From contig JAZKJL010000005.1 in the NCBI GenBank assembly GCA_040384325.1, positions 496,001-560,000 of the forward strand: a stretch of DNA of 64,000 nt, in the 5' to 3' direction. This document shows, piece after piece, positions 33,069-41,068 of the stretch (positions are counted from its first letter, which is position 1; every line of letters begins with the position of its first letter). A program made the translations under genes and the position numbers. This stretch comes from JACMLX01 sp040384325. GTDB lineage: Bacteria > Gemmatimonadota > Gemmatimonadetes > Gemmatimonadales > Gemmatimonadaceae. The notes under the pieces were generated by a model. It saw only the letters and a program-made list of their open reading frames with translations. It did no database searches and was not told the DNA's origin.

Positions 33069-34484
33069 ATGCTTCGCTCTCTCTTCGCCGGCGTCTCGGG
33101 TCTCCGGAACCACCAGTTCCGCATGGACGTCATCGGCAACAACATCGCAAACGTGAACACGGTCGGATTCAAGAGCGGCCGCGTGACGTTCAAGGAAGGT
33201 TTCGCGCAGCTCCTGCAGGGTGCCAGCCGTCCGCCGGGCGACCAGGGTGGCGTGAACCCGGTGCAGATCGGGCTCGGCTCGCTGATCGGATCGGTGGACC
33301 AGATGTTCACGCAGGGCAACGTGGAAACGACCGGCGTGAACACCGACCTCGCGATCCAGGGCGACGCGTTCTTCGTGGTGCGCAAGGGCACCGAGACGTA
33401 CTACACGCGCTCGGGCAACTTCCAGCTCGACGCCGAAGGCCGCATGGTCTCGCCGACCAACGGCTTCATCGTGCAGGGCCGCATGGCGCTGGACGGTATC
33501 CTCAACGATGCGATCACCGACATCACGCTGCCGTTCGGCCAGAAGGTGGCGGCGCGCGCGACGACCAACGTGACGGTGGCCGGCAACCTCAACTCGTCGG
33601 CCGGCATCTTCAACGCCGCGGACCCGGACGGCACCGGTCCGCTGACCGGTGGCTTCGGCCCCGACACGCGCGCCGTGACGGCCAACTCGGGCACGTTCAC
33701 CAACGGCACCATCGGCATGTTCGACGCGCTGGGCAACAAGGTCGACGTGAAGATGTGGATGTGGAAGACGGCACAGAACCAGTGGGACTGGCAGATCGAC
33801 GAGACCACCCTGCCGACCGGCTACACACTGGGCACGGGCACGCCGGGCGCCGACCTGGGTGGCGGCACGCTCACGCAGGGGCGCTTCACGTTCGATCCGT
33901 CCACCGCACTGCTGACGCAGTCGACGATCATCGGTGGCCCGAATGCCGGCACCGCGATCGCCAGCCCGACGCTGACCATCAATGGCCCGGGCGGCGCGCA
34001 GATGTCGGTGACGATGAACCTCGGCGCAGCGGTGAGCGGCGGCGGTGTGGCCGGCACGCTCGGCGGCCTGACGCAGTTCGCCGGCAACGGCACTGCCGTG
34101 CTGCGCGACCAGAACGGCTACACCAGCGGCCAGCTGCAGAACTTCAGCATCGACCGCACCGGTGTGATCAGCGGCGCCTTCACCAACGGCGTGAACCAGA
34201 CGCTGGGCCAGATCGTGTTCGCCGACTTCAACAACCCGGCCGGCCTGCTCCGTACCGGTGACAACATGTACGCCACCAGTGGCAACTCGGGTGGTGCGGT
34301 GCTCGGCTATGCGCTGCAGGGCAGCCAGAGCTTCGTCACCAGCGGTGCGCTGGAAATGTCGAACGTGGACCTGGCGCAGGAATTCACGAACCTGATCGTC
34401 GCCCAGCGCGGCTTCCAGGCCAACAGCCGGATGATCACGACGTCCGACTCGATGCTGGAAGAGCTGGTGAACCTGAAGCGGTAA
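33069..34484 (+). CDS. flgE: FlgE hook protein
   Basis: 471 residues. N-terminal SLFAGVSGLRNHQFRMDVIG and NNIANVNTVGFK, a LAIQGDAFFVV motif and C-terminal LAQEFTNLIVAQRGFQANSR with TSDSMLEELVNLKR are diagnostic. Variable surface domain of about 300 residues. Preceded by a 107-bp gap with a short hairpin but no clear promoter or Shine-Dalgarno. Hook length is set by FliK encoded just upstream. Confidence 0.97.
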   Translation: MLRSLFAGVSGLRNHQFRMDVIGNNIANVNTVGFKSGRVTFKEGFAQLLQGASRPPGDQGGVNPVQIGLGSLIGSVDQMFTQGNVETTGVNTDLAIQGDAFFVVRKGTETYYTRSGNFQLDAEGRMVSPTNGFIVQGRMALDGILNDAITDITLPFGQKVAARATTNVTVAGNLNSSAGIFNAADPDGTGPLTGGFGPDTRAVTANSGTFTNGTIGMFDALGNKVDVKMWMWKTAQNQWDWQIDETTLPTGYTLGTGTPGADLGGGTLTQGRFTFDPSTALLTQSTIIGGPNAGTAIASPTLTINGPGGAQMSVTMNLGAAVSGGGVAGTLGGLTQFAGNGTAVLRDQNGYTSGQLQNFSIDRTGVISGAFTNGVNQTLGQIVFADFNNPAGLLRTGDNMYATSGNSGGAVLGYALQGSQSFVTSGALEMSNVDLAQEFTNLIVAQRGFQANSRMITTSDSMLEELVNLKR

Positions 34485-34497
34485 TCGTCCGCTGACT

Positions 34498-34528
34498 GCC
34501 GGTTCCGCCTGATGAGGGCGGGACCGGC
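34498..34528 (+). terminator. Hairpin downstream of flgE
   Basis: A 12-bp stem (34498-34509 with 34517-34528) containing one G-T wobble and a 7-nt loop, 13 bp after the flgE stop. No T-tract follows. Probably marks the end of the flgB-flgE unit before the fliL promoter. Confidence 0.55.
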
Positions 34529-34688
34529 GTTGGCGACGGCCGCGGCACCACGCGGCAGAAATGGGTCCGACCGGCCCGGCAGGGATTGCCGACAGGGTCG
34601 TTCCGGCCGCCCGCACCGGTCGCCGGTGATTCGCTGTAAACGGTTGATACACATGCACTTGAGCGCAGGCTGAGACCGCCGCGCCGGC

Positions 34689-34704
34689 TGGCATGGGCAC
34701 TGCT
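34689..34704 (+). promoter_or_regulatory. Sigma-54 promoter of the fliL operon
   Basis: TGGCATGGGCACTGCT: GG at 34690-34691 and GC at 34702-34703, 10 bp apart, followed by TT. About 49 bp upstream of the fliL start. Confidence 0.75.
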
Positions 34705-34752
34705 TTGAACGGGACCAGACGCACTCCGTCCCACGTTCATCAGGATCGCCGC

Positions 34753-35355
34753 ATGACCGAAGAAGCCGAAGACGTCGTCGAAGAAGGCGCCGAACCCAAG
34801 AAGAAGCGGAGCCTCCCTCCCTTCGTCATGCCGCTGGCACTCGCCCTTGCCGGACTCGGCAGTGGCGGATTCGTCGGTGCCAAGGTCGTGGGCCCCAAGC
34901 TCACCGCCGGCATCGTCAAGAGCCTGACCATCGAAGACCTCAACGCCCATGGCGGCCAGAAGAAGCCGATCGCCGGTGACGGCGAACACGCCGAGGGCGA
35001 GGTGGCCGAGGGCGAGGAAGGTGGGAAGGACGGCGAACACGCCCCCGCCGCGCCGGTGCCGCTCTATACCATCGCCGACCTGGTGCTGAACCCGGCCGGT
35101 TCCGGCGGCACACGTTTCCTCATGCTGTCGGTGGCGTTCGACGTGAAGGACTCCGCCGCCGTCGAGACGCTCAAGCAGCGCGACGCCGAGATCAAGGACG
35201 CCGTCCTGGCGCTGGTGGGCGGCAAGACCGTCGAGCAGCTGGCCGAGGTGTCTGCGCGCGAGCCGCTGAAGGTCGAGATCCGCGACCTGGTCCAGAAGAT
35301 CACGAAGCAGAAGTTCATCAAGCGGGTCAGCTTCCCGCAGTTCGTCATCCAGTGA
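34753..35355 (+). CDS. fliL: FliL basal body/stator-associated protein
   Basis: 200 residues from ATG 34753. Acidic/basic N-terminal tail, one transmembrane helix (about 24-42), a Gly/Glu/His-rich periplasmic linker (76-102) and the FliL domain (LYTIADLVLNPAGSGGTRFLMLS, ... KVEIRDLVQKITKQKFIKRV). FliL encircles the stator and supports torque. First gene of the fliL-flhB unit. Confidence 0.93.
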   Translation: MTEEAEDVVEEGAEPKKKRSLPPFVMPLALALAGLGSGGFVGAKVVGPKLTAGIVKSLTIEDLNAHGGQKKPIAGDGEHAEGEVAEGEEGGKDGEHAPAAPVPLYTIADLVLNPAGSGGTRFLMLSVAFDVKDSAAVETLKQRDAEIKDAVLALVGGKTVEQLAEVSAREPLKVEIRDLVQKITKQKFIKRVSFPQFVIQ

Positions 35356-35365
35356 TGCGCTGACG

Positions 35366-36406
35366 ATGGCCAACGACACCCTCAATCAAAGCGAGATCGA
35401 TCGCCTGCTCGGCGGTGGTGCCGGCAGTTCGCTCGACATGGCGATGACCGGCCGCCGTCCGGCGCCGGTGCAGATGGAAGTGCAGCGCTACGACTTCCGC
35501 CGCCCGCACCGCATCTCGAAGGAGCGCCTGCGCACCATCGAGGCGATGTACGAGCGGATGGTGAAGAATTTCGAGAGCTACCTGATGTCGCGCGTGCGCG
35601 GCCAGGTGGAAGTGCGCCTGCAGAGCGTGGAGCAGTTCAGCTTCGGCGAGTTCACGCTTTCCCTGCCGACGCCCTGCTGCAGCTACGTGGCCGACATCAA
35701 CGGCAAGCACGGCCTGCAGGGCGTGATCGACTTCGGCACCGACTTCGCCTTCTTCCTGGTGGACCGCCTCTTCGGCGGCGGCAGTGCGCCGACGGTGATG
35801 AACCGTCCGCTGACCGCGCTGGAGCAGGATGCGGTGCGCATCGTGGCCGACCGTGCCGCGTCGATCGTGCGCGACGTGTGGGCCGAGGTGATGCCGATCG
35901 AGCTGCAACTGAGCGGCTTCGAGGCCTCGCCCGAGATCCTGCAGGTCTGTGCACGTGAAGATCCCGTGCTGGTGGCCAACATCGAAGTCTCAGCCACCAA
36001 CGTGTCATCGCTGGTGATGATCTGCCTGCCGTTCGCATCGCTGGAGGAGTACTTCACCAGCGCCGACACACGGCGCGTGTCGAGCACCGCGCGCAGCCAG
36101 GACGAATTGCGCACGCAGCGTCGGCAGACGGAGAAGTCGCTCCGACAGACGTCGGTTCCGGTGGCCGCGCGCCTCCCCGAGTTCCGCCTCAGCATGAAGG
36201 ACCTGGCCCAGCTCACACCGGGCAGCGTGATCAACACCGGCCTCAGTGCGAACTCGCTGCTGTCGGTCACGGTGGCAGGCCAGCCCCGCCTGGTGGCCAC
36301 CGCAGGACGCACCGGCGGCAAGCTGGCCGCACGCATCACCGACGGTCGCATTCCAGAAAACCGCATCATCGGCACCCTCACTCCCGCGAACTCCGACACG
36401 CCATGA
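35366..36406 (+). CDS. fliM: FliM motor switch protein
   Basis: 346 residues. The N-terminal LNQSEIDRLLGGG is the CheY-P binding peptide; YDFRRPHRISKERLRTIEAMYE and the GGxG-like RLFGGG segment mark the middle domain; the C-terminal 70 residues are the FliN-like SpoA domain. FliM links CheY-P binding to FliG. ATGA overlap with fliN. Confidence 0.97.
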   Translation: MANDTLNQSEIDRLLGGGAGSSLDMAMTGRRPAPVQMEVQRYDFRRPHRISKERLRTIEAMYERMVKNFESYLMSRVRGQVEVRLQSVEQFSFGEFTLSLPTPCCSYVADINGKHGLQGVIDFGTDFAFFLVDRLFGGGSAPTVMNRPLTALEQDAVRIVADRAASIVRDVWAEVMPIELQLSGFEASPEILQVCAREDPVLVANIEVSATNVSSLVMICLPFASLEEYFTSADTRRVSSTARSQDELRTQRRQTEKSLRQTSVPVAARLPEFRLSMKDLAQLTPGSVINTGLSANSLLSVTVAGQPRLVATAGRTGGKLAARITDGRIPENRIIGTLTPANSDTP

Positions 36407-36804
36407 ACCAGGACGAGATTGCAGCGCTGATCGCTGCCAAGAACGCGGGACTGCCGCTGCAGGATGCCGGCGCCGCTGCCTCCACGACGGAGGATTTCGG
36501 GAGCGATTACTCGGAACTCGACCACGCCATCGGCGCCAACGGTGAAGTGCCGATGAGCATGCTGATGGACCTCACGCTGCCGGTGGCGATCGAACTCGGT
36601 CGCACCACCATGTCGGTGCAGGAGATCCTGCAGCTGGGCCGTGGGTCCGTGGTGCAGCTCGAGCGGCTTGCTGGTGAGCCGATCGACATCTACGTCGGTG
36701 ACCGACGTTTCGCGGAAGGCGAAGTGGTGGTGCTGGGCGAGAACTTCGGCGTGCGCGTGACGCGCATCGTGAGCCGCATGTCCGGCCCGGAGCTGGTCGG
36801 ATGA
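36403..36804 (+). CDS. fliN: FliN motor switch protein
   Basis: 133 residues with a C-terminal SpoA domain (MDLTLPVAIELGRTTMSVQE, LQLGRGSVVQLERLAGEP, GEVVVLGENFGVRVTRI). The N-terminus (MNQDEIAALIAAKN) resembles the CheY-binding peptide of FliM and FliY, unlike classical FliN. Overlaps fliM and fliOP by ATGA. Confidence 0.96.
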   Translation: MNQDEIAALIAAKNAGLPLQDAGAAASTTEDFGSDYSELDHAIGANGEVPMSMLMDLTLPVAIELGRTTMSVQEILQLGRGSVVQLERLAGEPIDIYVGDRRFAEGEVVVLGENFGVRVTRIVSRMSGPELVG

Positions 36805-38324
36805 CGTTTGCAGGATACGCTGGCATGCTGGCCACGCTGGCGTTCGTGCTCGGCCTGGTGCTGCTGGTCGCCAGGCTGGCGAAGCGGTTCCTCCCCGGCG
36901 CCGTGCAGGCTGCGGGCGGCAACACCTTCGCGGTAGTCCAGCGACTGCCGCTCGGGCAGCGTCAGGGTATCGCGATCGTGCAGCGCGGCGACCTGCTGAT
37001 CGGCGTCAGCGTCGGTGAAGGTGGCGTGCGCACGTTGTTCACCATGCAACAGTCGGCGAACGACGCAGTGTCGCTGCTGTCCGACACCGAGCACGCGACG
37101 CCGGTGACGCCGATCCGCTCCATCGCCGACATCGCACTGGCACCGCCGGTCGCCGCGAACGCCGCATTCGACGCCGCGGCGATCAGGCCGCACGACATCA
37201 GCCTCGGCGCCAGCTTCCGCAAGGTGCTTGGCGATGCGATGCGCGGCAGTGCGCTGCGTGCCTTGCTGCTGATGACGGGCGCGTTGAGCGCGGCCGTCTC
37301 GCTGCAGGCGCAGGCCGCACCCGCGACACCGGTGCCGGTCACCGCCACACCCGCCACGACGACCGCGCAACAGCCCGGCCTCCGCACGTTGCCGCCCGCC
37401 GCCGCACAACCCGGCCCGCGCGACCTGCCGAAGCGCCTCGAACCGACCGTGCAGGCACCGCGTCCATCGAAGCCCGCCGCCACCGCCGCAAAGAACGGTG
37501 GTGCGGCCGAGTTTCCGCCGCTGCTGCCGGCGCCACAGGCGCGAGACATCGCCGCGATGCAGAAGCAGGCGCAGGGCGGCGGTCCGCTCACCACCGAAGA
37601 AGCACAGCGCATTGCAGGTCGCGCCGACAGCATGATCGCCAAGCTGGCGCCGCAGATGGAACTGAAGGTCGGCGGCAACGTCGCCGGCGAAGGATTGAAG
37701 CTGAGCGGCACCGTGGGCGTCGTGATCATGATGGGCCTGCTCTCGATGCTGCCCGTGCTGATCCTGATGATGACGGGCTTCACGCGCATCCTGATCACGC
37801 TGCACTTCCTCAAGCAGGCGCTCGGCACACAGTCGGCGCCGCCGGGACAGCTGCTGGCCGCGATGGCGCTGCTGCTGAGCGCCTTCGTGATGGGACCGAC
37901 GCTGAAGGACGTGAACACCAACGCCCTCGAGCCATGGATGGAGGGCAAGATCGAGCAGGTGGAGATGATGTCGCGTGCGGTGGTGCCGTTCAAGGCATTC
38001 ATGCTGCGCCAGGTGCGTGACCAGGACCTGCAGACGTTCGTGGACCTGGCCGAAATCAAGCAGCCGGAATCGCGTGAAGCGGTGCCGCTCACGATCCTGA
38101 TGAGCGCCTTCGTCACCAGCGAACTGCGCACCGCATTCCAGATCGGGTTCGCGCTCTTCCTGCCGTTCATCGTGATCGACGTGGTGGTGGGCTCGGTGCT
38201 GATGAGCATGGGCATGGTGATGCTGCCCCCGGCGCTGATCTCGATGCCGTTCAAGCTGCTGCTGTTCGTGCTGGTGGATGGCTGGGGCCTGGTGGTGACG
38301 GGACTCGTCCAGAGCTTCCGGTGA
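36801..38324 (+). CDS. fliP: FliO-FliP fusion, export gate protein
   Basis: 507 residues. N-terminal part (1-95) is FliO-like: one transmembrane helix (5-25) and a cytoplasmic small beta domain (NTFAVVQRLPLGQRQGIAIV, LLIGVS). Residues about 148-172 are a second hydrophobic helix ending LQAQAAP that looks like the FliP signal peptide. Residues 173-285 are a Pro/Ala-rich linker. Residues about 290-507 are complete FliP (TGFTRILITLHFLKQALGTQ, PPGQ, AFVTSELRTAFQIGFALFLP, SMGMVMLPP). FliP forms the export channel with FliQ and FliR; FliO is its assembly chaperone. Confidence 0.93.
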   Translation: MTFAGYAGMLATLAFVLGLVLLVARLAKRFLPGAVQAAGGNTFAVVQRLPLGQRQGIAIVQRGDLLIGVSVGEGGVRTLFTMQQSANDAVSLLSDTEHATPVTPIRSIADIALAPPVAANAAFDAAAIRPHDISLGASFRKVLGDAMRGSALRALLLMTGALSAAVSLQAQAAPATPVPVTATPATTTAQQPGLRTLPPAAAQPGPRDLPKRLEPTVQAPRPSKPAATAAKNGGAAEFPPLLPAPQARDIAAMQKQAQGGGPLTTEEAQRIAGRADSMIAKLAPQMELKVGGNVAGEGLKLSGTVGVVIMMGLLSMLPVLILMMTGFTRILITLHFLKQALGTQSAPPGQLLAAMALLLSAFVMGPTLKDVNTNALEPWMEGKIEQVEMMSRAVVPFKAFMLRQVRDQDLQTFVDLAEIKQPESREAVPLTILMSAFVTSELRTAFQIGFALFLPFIVIDVVVGSVLMSMGMVMLPPALISMPFKLLLFVLVDGWGLVVTGLVQSFR

Positions 38325-39124
38325 TGGCAATCGAGCCGGCGGCCTTGCCCGACCTGCTCACGACGGGTGGCGCGGCGACGTTCATCCTGCTCGCGGCCCG
38401 CATCGGCGGCATGATCCTGATCGCACCAGTCTTCTCGTCGAAGTCGGTGCCGATGAAGCTGCGCACCGCGATCCTGGTGGTGTTCACGATCGTGCTGGTG
38501 CCGGTGGCACGCGCGCACGCGGGTGGCATTCCGATCATCACGCCGCTGACGGTGATGAGCGAGACGATCGTCGGCTTCGGCCTCGGCCTCGGCACCGCAC
38601 TGGTGCTCGGCGCCGCGTCGGCCGGTGGCGACATGATGTCGGTGCAGATGGGCCTTGCCGGCGCCAGCGTGCTGGACCCGATGACGAACATCCAGGTGCC
38701 GGTGCTGGGCCAGTTCATGACCGCCTTCGCCACGCTGCTGCTGTTCTCCAGCGGCGGGCACCTGGTGATGATCAACGGCCTGGGCGCATCGCTGGACGTG
38801 ATCCCGGTGGGCACGGTGCCGGACCTCAGTGCCGGCGTGCTGGCGATGTCGAAGATGTGCGGGCAACTGATCTCGCTGGGCGTGATGTTCTCCGCCCCGG
38901 TGATGGCGGTGACGATGCTGGCCAACGTGGCGCTGGCGATCCTCACGCGCGCCGCACCGCAGCTGCAGATCATCACCGTCGCATTCCCGCTGCAGATCGT
39001 GGCCGGCCTGTTCACGCTGGCGGCTTCGCTGGGCCTCATCGCCGTCTGGTTCTCGGGCTGGGCCAGTTATCACGATGGCCTGCTGGACCGGATCCTCGGC
39101 CCGATGCTCTCGGGCATCAAGTAG
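38324..39124 (+). CDS. fliR: FliR export gate protein
   Basis: 266 residues from ATG 38324 (TGATG overlap with fliOP; a GTG one codon upstream is also possible). Six hydrophobic segments, with RIGGMILIAPVFSSKSVPMKL and the FGLGLGTALVLGAASAGGDM region typical of FliR. It completes the FliPQR channel and borders flhB; FliQ is encoded separately at 40546. Confidence 0.95.
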   Translation: MAIEPAALPDLLTTGGAATFILLAARIGGMILIAPVFSSKSVPMKLRTAILVVFTIVLVPVARAHAGGIPIITPLTVMSETIVGFGLGLGTALVLGAASAGGDMMSVQMGLAGASVLDPMTNIQVPVLGQFMTAFATLLLFSSGGHLVMINGLGASLDVIPVGTVPDLSAGVLAMSKMCGQLISLGVMFSAPVMAVTMLANVALAILTRAAPQLQIITVAFPLQIVAGLFTLAASLGLIAVWFSGWASYHDGLLDRILGPMLSGIK

Positions 39125-39130
39125 CGCACG

Positions 39131-40231
39131 ATGGCTGACGGCGCCGAAGACAAAACCGAAGAACCGACTGGTAAACGACTCGAGGAAGCGCGCGAGAAGG
39201 GCAACATTCCGCGCAGCGCCGAGCTGACCACGGCGGCGATGCTGTTCGGCGCGGCGCTGATCTTCGCCAACGTGGCGCCGGCGATGGGTCGCTTCATGAA
39301 GCAGGTGATGGCGACGGGGCTGTACAACGCCGCCGGCAACCTGCGCGAGCCACAGGACCAGTTGCTGGACGTGATCTCACTCGGCTGGCATACGCTGGGC
39401 GAGCTGTCGTTACTGCTCGGCTCATTCGCCGGGCTGGCCTTCGTCGTCTCCGCGCTGCAGGCGCGCGGCATCCTGAGCTTCAAGACGCTCGAGCCGACGC
39501 TGGAGAAGATCAACCCGCTCAACAACCTGAAGCGGGTGTTCGGCACGCAGGGACTGGCCGACTTCTTCAAGAGCCTCGTCAAGCTGGTGATCATCGGCAG
39601 CGTGGTGTACAGCGCCGTGGACGACATCTGGAAGGACGTGCTGGGTGTGGCGCAGCACGGCCCGATGGGCGTGGCGGTGCTCTTCCAGCACCATGCGATC
39701 AGCCTCCTTCGCCATGCGGGACTGGCCTTCGTCGCCCTGGGCGTTGCCGACTACGGCTTCCAGTGGTGGCGGTGGCACAAGGGCCTGATGATGAGCAAGC
39801 AGGAAGTGAAGGAAGAGCATCGCAGTGCCGAAGGCGACCCGATGATCAAGCAGCGCATTCGCAGCGCGCAGCGTGCACTGGCCCGCAAGCGCATGATGGC
39901 GGACGTCTCCACGGCCGACGTGGTGATCGTGAACCCGATCCACATCGCGGTCGCGATCAAGTACGACCCCATGGTGGCGCCGGCACCGATCATCGTCGCC
40001 ATCGGCCAGCGCATGGTGGCCGAGAAGATCAAGAAGCTGGCGTTCGAGCACGGGGTGCCGATCATCGAGAACATCCCGGTCGCGCGCGCGCTCCTCGCCA
40101 GCAAGGCGCAGCCGGGCACCCAGATCCCGATCGAGCTGTACGTGGCGGTGGCCGAGGTGCTGGCCTTCGTGCTGCGGCAGAAGGCGACGTTCGGCGGCAA
40201 CTGGATGGGGACGCACACGATCGACGACTGA
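39131..40231 (+). CDS. flhB: FlhB export substrate-specificity switch
   Basis: 366 residues. N-terminal DKTEEPTGKRLEEAREKGN, four transmembrane helices and the cytoplasmic domain. The autocleavage motif is NPIH (268-271) where nearly all homologues have NPTH; the scissile Asn-Pro pair is kept. It contacts FliK to switch export from hook to filament subunits. Last gene of the fliL operon. Confidence 0.96.
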   Translation: MADGAEDKTEEPTGKRLEEAREKGNIPRSAELTTAAMLFGAALIFANVAPAMGRFMKQVMATGLYNAAGNLREPQDQLLDVISLGWHTLGELSLLLGSFAGLAFVVSALQARGILSFKTLEPTLEKINPLNNLKRVFGTQGLADFFKSLVKLVIIGSVVYSAVDDIWKDVLGVAQHGPMGVAVLFQHHAISLLRHAGLAFVALGVADYGFQWWRWHKGLMMSKQEVKEEHRSAEGDPMIKQRIRSAQRALARKRMMADVSTADVVIVNPIHIAVAIKYDPMVAPAPIIVAIGQRMVAEKIKKLAFEHGVPIIENIPVARALLASKAQPGTQIPIELYVAVAEVLAFVLRQKATFGGNWMGTHTIDD

Positions 40232-40238
40232 GCGCAGC

Positions 40239-40292
40239 TGGGGACAGTGCACGGGGGTCAGCGTCCTGGAATCACTCGAGGACTCTGACCCC
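40239..40292. repeat. REP-like sequence and imperfect inverted repeat after flhB
   Basis: TGGGGACAGTGCAC at 40239-40252 is identical to a 14-mer in the palindrome at 45561-45617. It is followed by arms GGGGTCAGCGTCCT (40254-40267) and AGGACTCTGACCCC (40279-40292) with two mismatches. Could serve as transcript end for the fliL operon; no T-tract. Confidence 0.55.
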
Positions 40293-40441
40293 TCGACACG
40301 TCCGTGCACGCCGCGCTCACCCGCTGGTCGACCCCGACCCCTCGCAGGCCAGCGGACGGCAATCCGCGCCGCCCGACCACTCGGCAAAGTGTGCCGCCAG
40401 GGGCCAAACCGCCCTACAAGCGCCCTCGACACTAAGCGCCG

Positions 40442-40466
40442 CAAGTCATTGAAATAAAACGACTTG
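40442..40466. promoter_or_regulatory. Dyad upstream of the fliQ sigma-54 promoter
   Basis: CAAGTC (40442-40447) and GACTTG (40461-40466), 13 bp apart around an A/T-rich centre, ending 27 bp before the -24 element. Position and AAGTC...GACT core resemble the dyad before flgB. Candidate activator site. Confidence 0.4.
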
Positions 40467-40493
40467 AACGCGCGCTAACCCGCATCGCAGGGT

Positions 40494-40509
40494 TGGCACC
40501 TGCCGTGCT
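40494..40509 (+). promoter_or_regulatory. Sigma-54 promoter of the fliQ operon
   Basis: TGGCACCTGCCGTGCT: GG at 40495-40496, GC at 40507-40508, 10 bp apart. Nearly identical to the flgB promoter. About 37 bp upstream of fliQ. Confidence 0.8.
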
Positions 40510-40545
40510 TCTGCATGAGACCGTACTCCACCCCCATCCCGGCTC

Positions 40546-40815
40546 ATGTCACACGCACAGATCGTCGACCTCGCCCGCAACGCCATCCTGCTCTCGCTGC
40601 TGGTCTCGGCCCCCATGCTGGCCGTCTCCCTCGGCATCGGACTGGTCGTCTCGATCTTCCAGAGCGTCACGCAGATCCAGGAGCAGACCCTCGCCTTCCT
40701 GCCCAAGCTGGTCGGCGTCTCGGCGATCTTCCTGGTGGCGCTGCCGTGGATGGTCCAGCTGCTCGTGAAGTTCACGACCGAGCTGTTTCGTGGACTCCCC
40801 CAGTTCGCGGCCTGA
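40546..40815 (+). CDS. fliQ: FliQ export gate protein
   Basis: 89 residues, two transmembrane hairpins (SLLVSAPMLAVSLGIGLVVS and IFLVALPWMVQLLVKF) with the conserved FQSVTQIQEQTLAFLPKL loop. It packs around FliP/FliR in the export channel. First gene of a sigma-54 driven unit that ends with the swrB-like gene. Confidence 0.96.
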   Translation: MSHAQIVDLARNAILLSLLVSAPMLAVSLGIGLVVSIFQSVTQIQEQTLAFLPKLVGVSAIFLVALPWMVQLLVKFTTELFRGLPQFAA

Positions 40816-40825
40816 GGACGAGATC

Positions 40826-41068
40826 ATGATCGCCTCGCTCACGCCGCGTCACGTCACGATCATCGCGCAGCCCGCCGATGGTCGCACCCGCCGCTACGAT
40901 GCCCCCGCGATGCGCGGCATCACCCGCTACGACGCGCCGACCAGTGGCGCCACGCGCCGCCTCGACGTGCCGGCGGCGCGCCTGACCACCTTCCGCGCCC
41001 CGTCACCGCGCACCGGCACCACGTATGACGCGCCGGCCTCGCGCCGTCGCACGGAGATCGGCGCGTGA
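40826..41068 (+). CDS. Hypothetical protein with repeated R-x-YDAP motifs
   Basis: 80 residues from ATG 40826, with GAGG upstream. No known domain. It repeats a short motif five times: RRYDAPA, TRYDAPT, RRLDVPA, TYDAPA and a degenerate TFRAPS, spaced by 10-25 residues, strongly basic with regular Asp-Ala-Pro turns. Overlaps flhA by GTGA, so it is translated within the operon. Could be a regulatory or export-linked peptide; nothing visible gives a function. Confidence 0.65.
   Translation: MIASLTPRHVTIIAQPADGRTRRYDAPAMRGITRYDAPTSGATRRLDVPAARLTTFRAPSPRTGTTYDAPASRRRTEIGA

Larger units (their letters stand above)
40232..40545. other. Intergenic region between flhB and fliQ
   Basis: No gene supported. 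Contains the REP-like repeat (40239-40292), an A/T-richer dyad (40442-40466) and a sigma-54 promoter (40494-40509). Confidence 0.7.
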
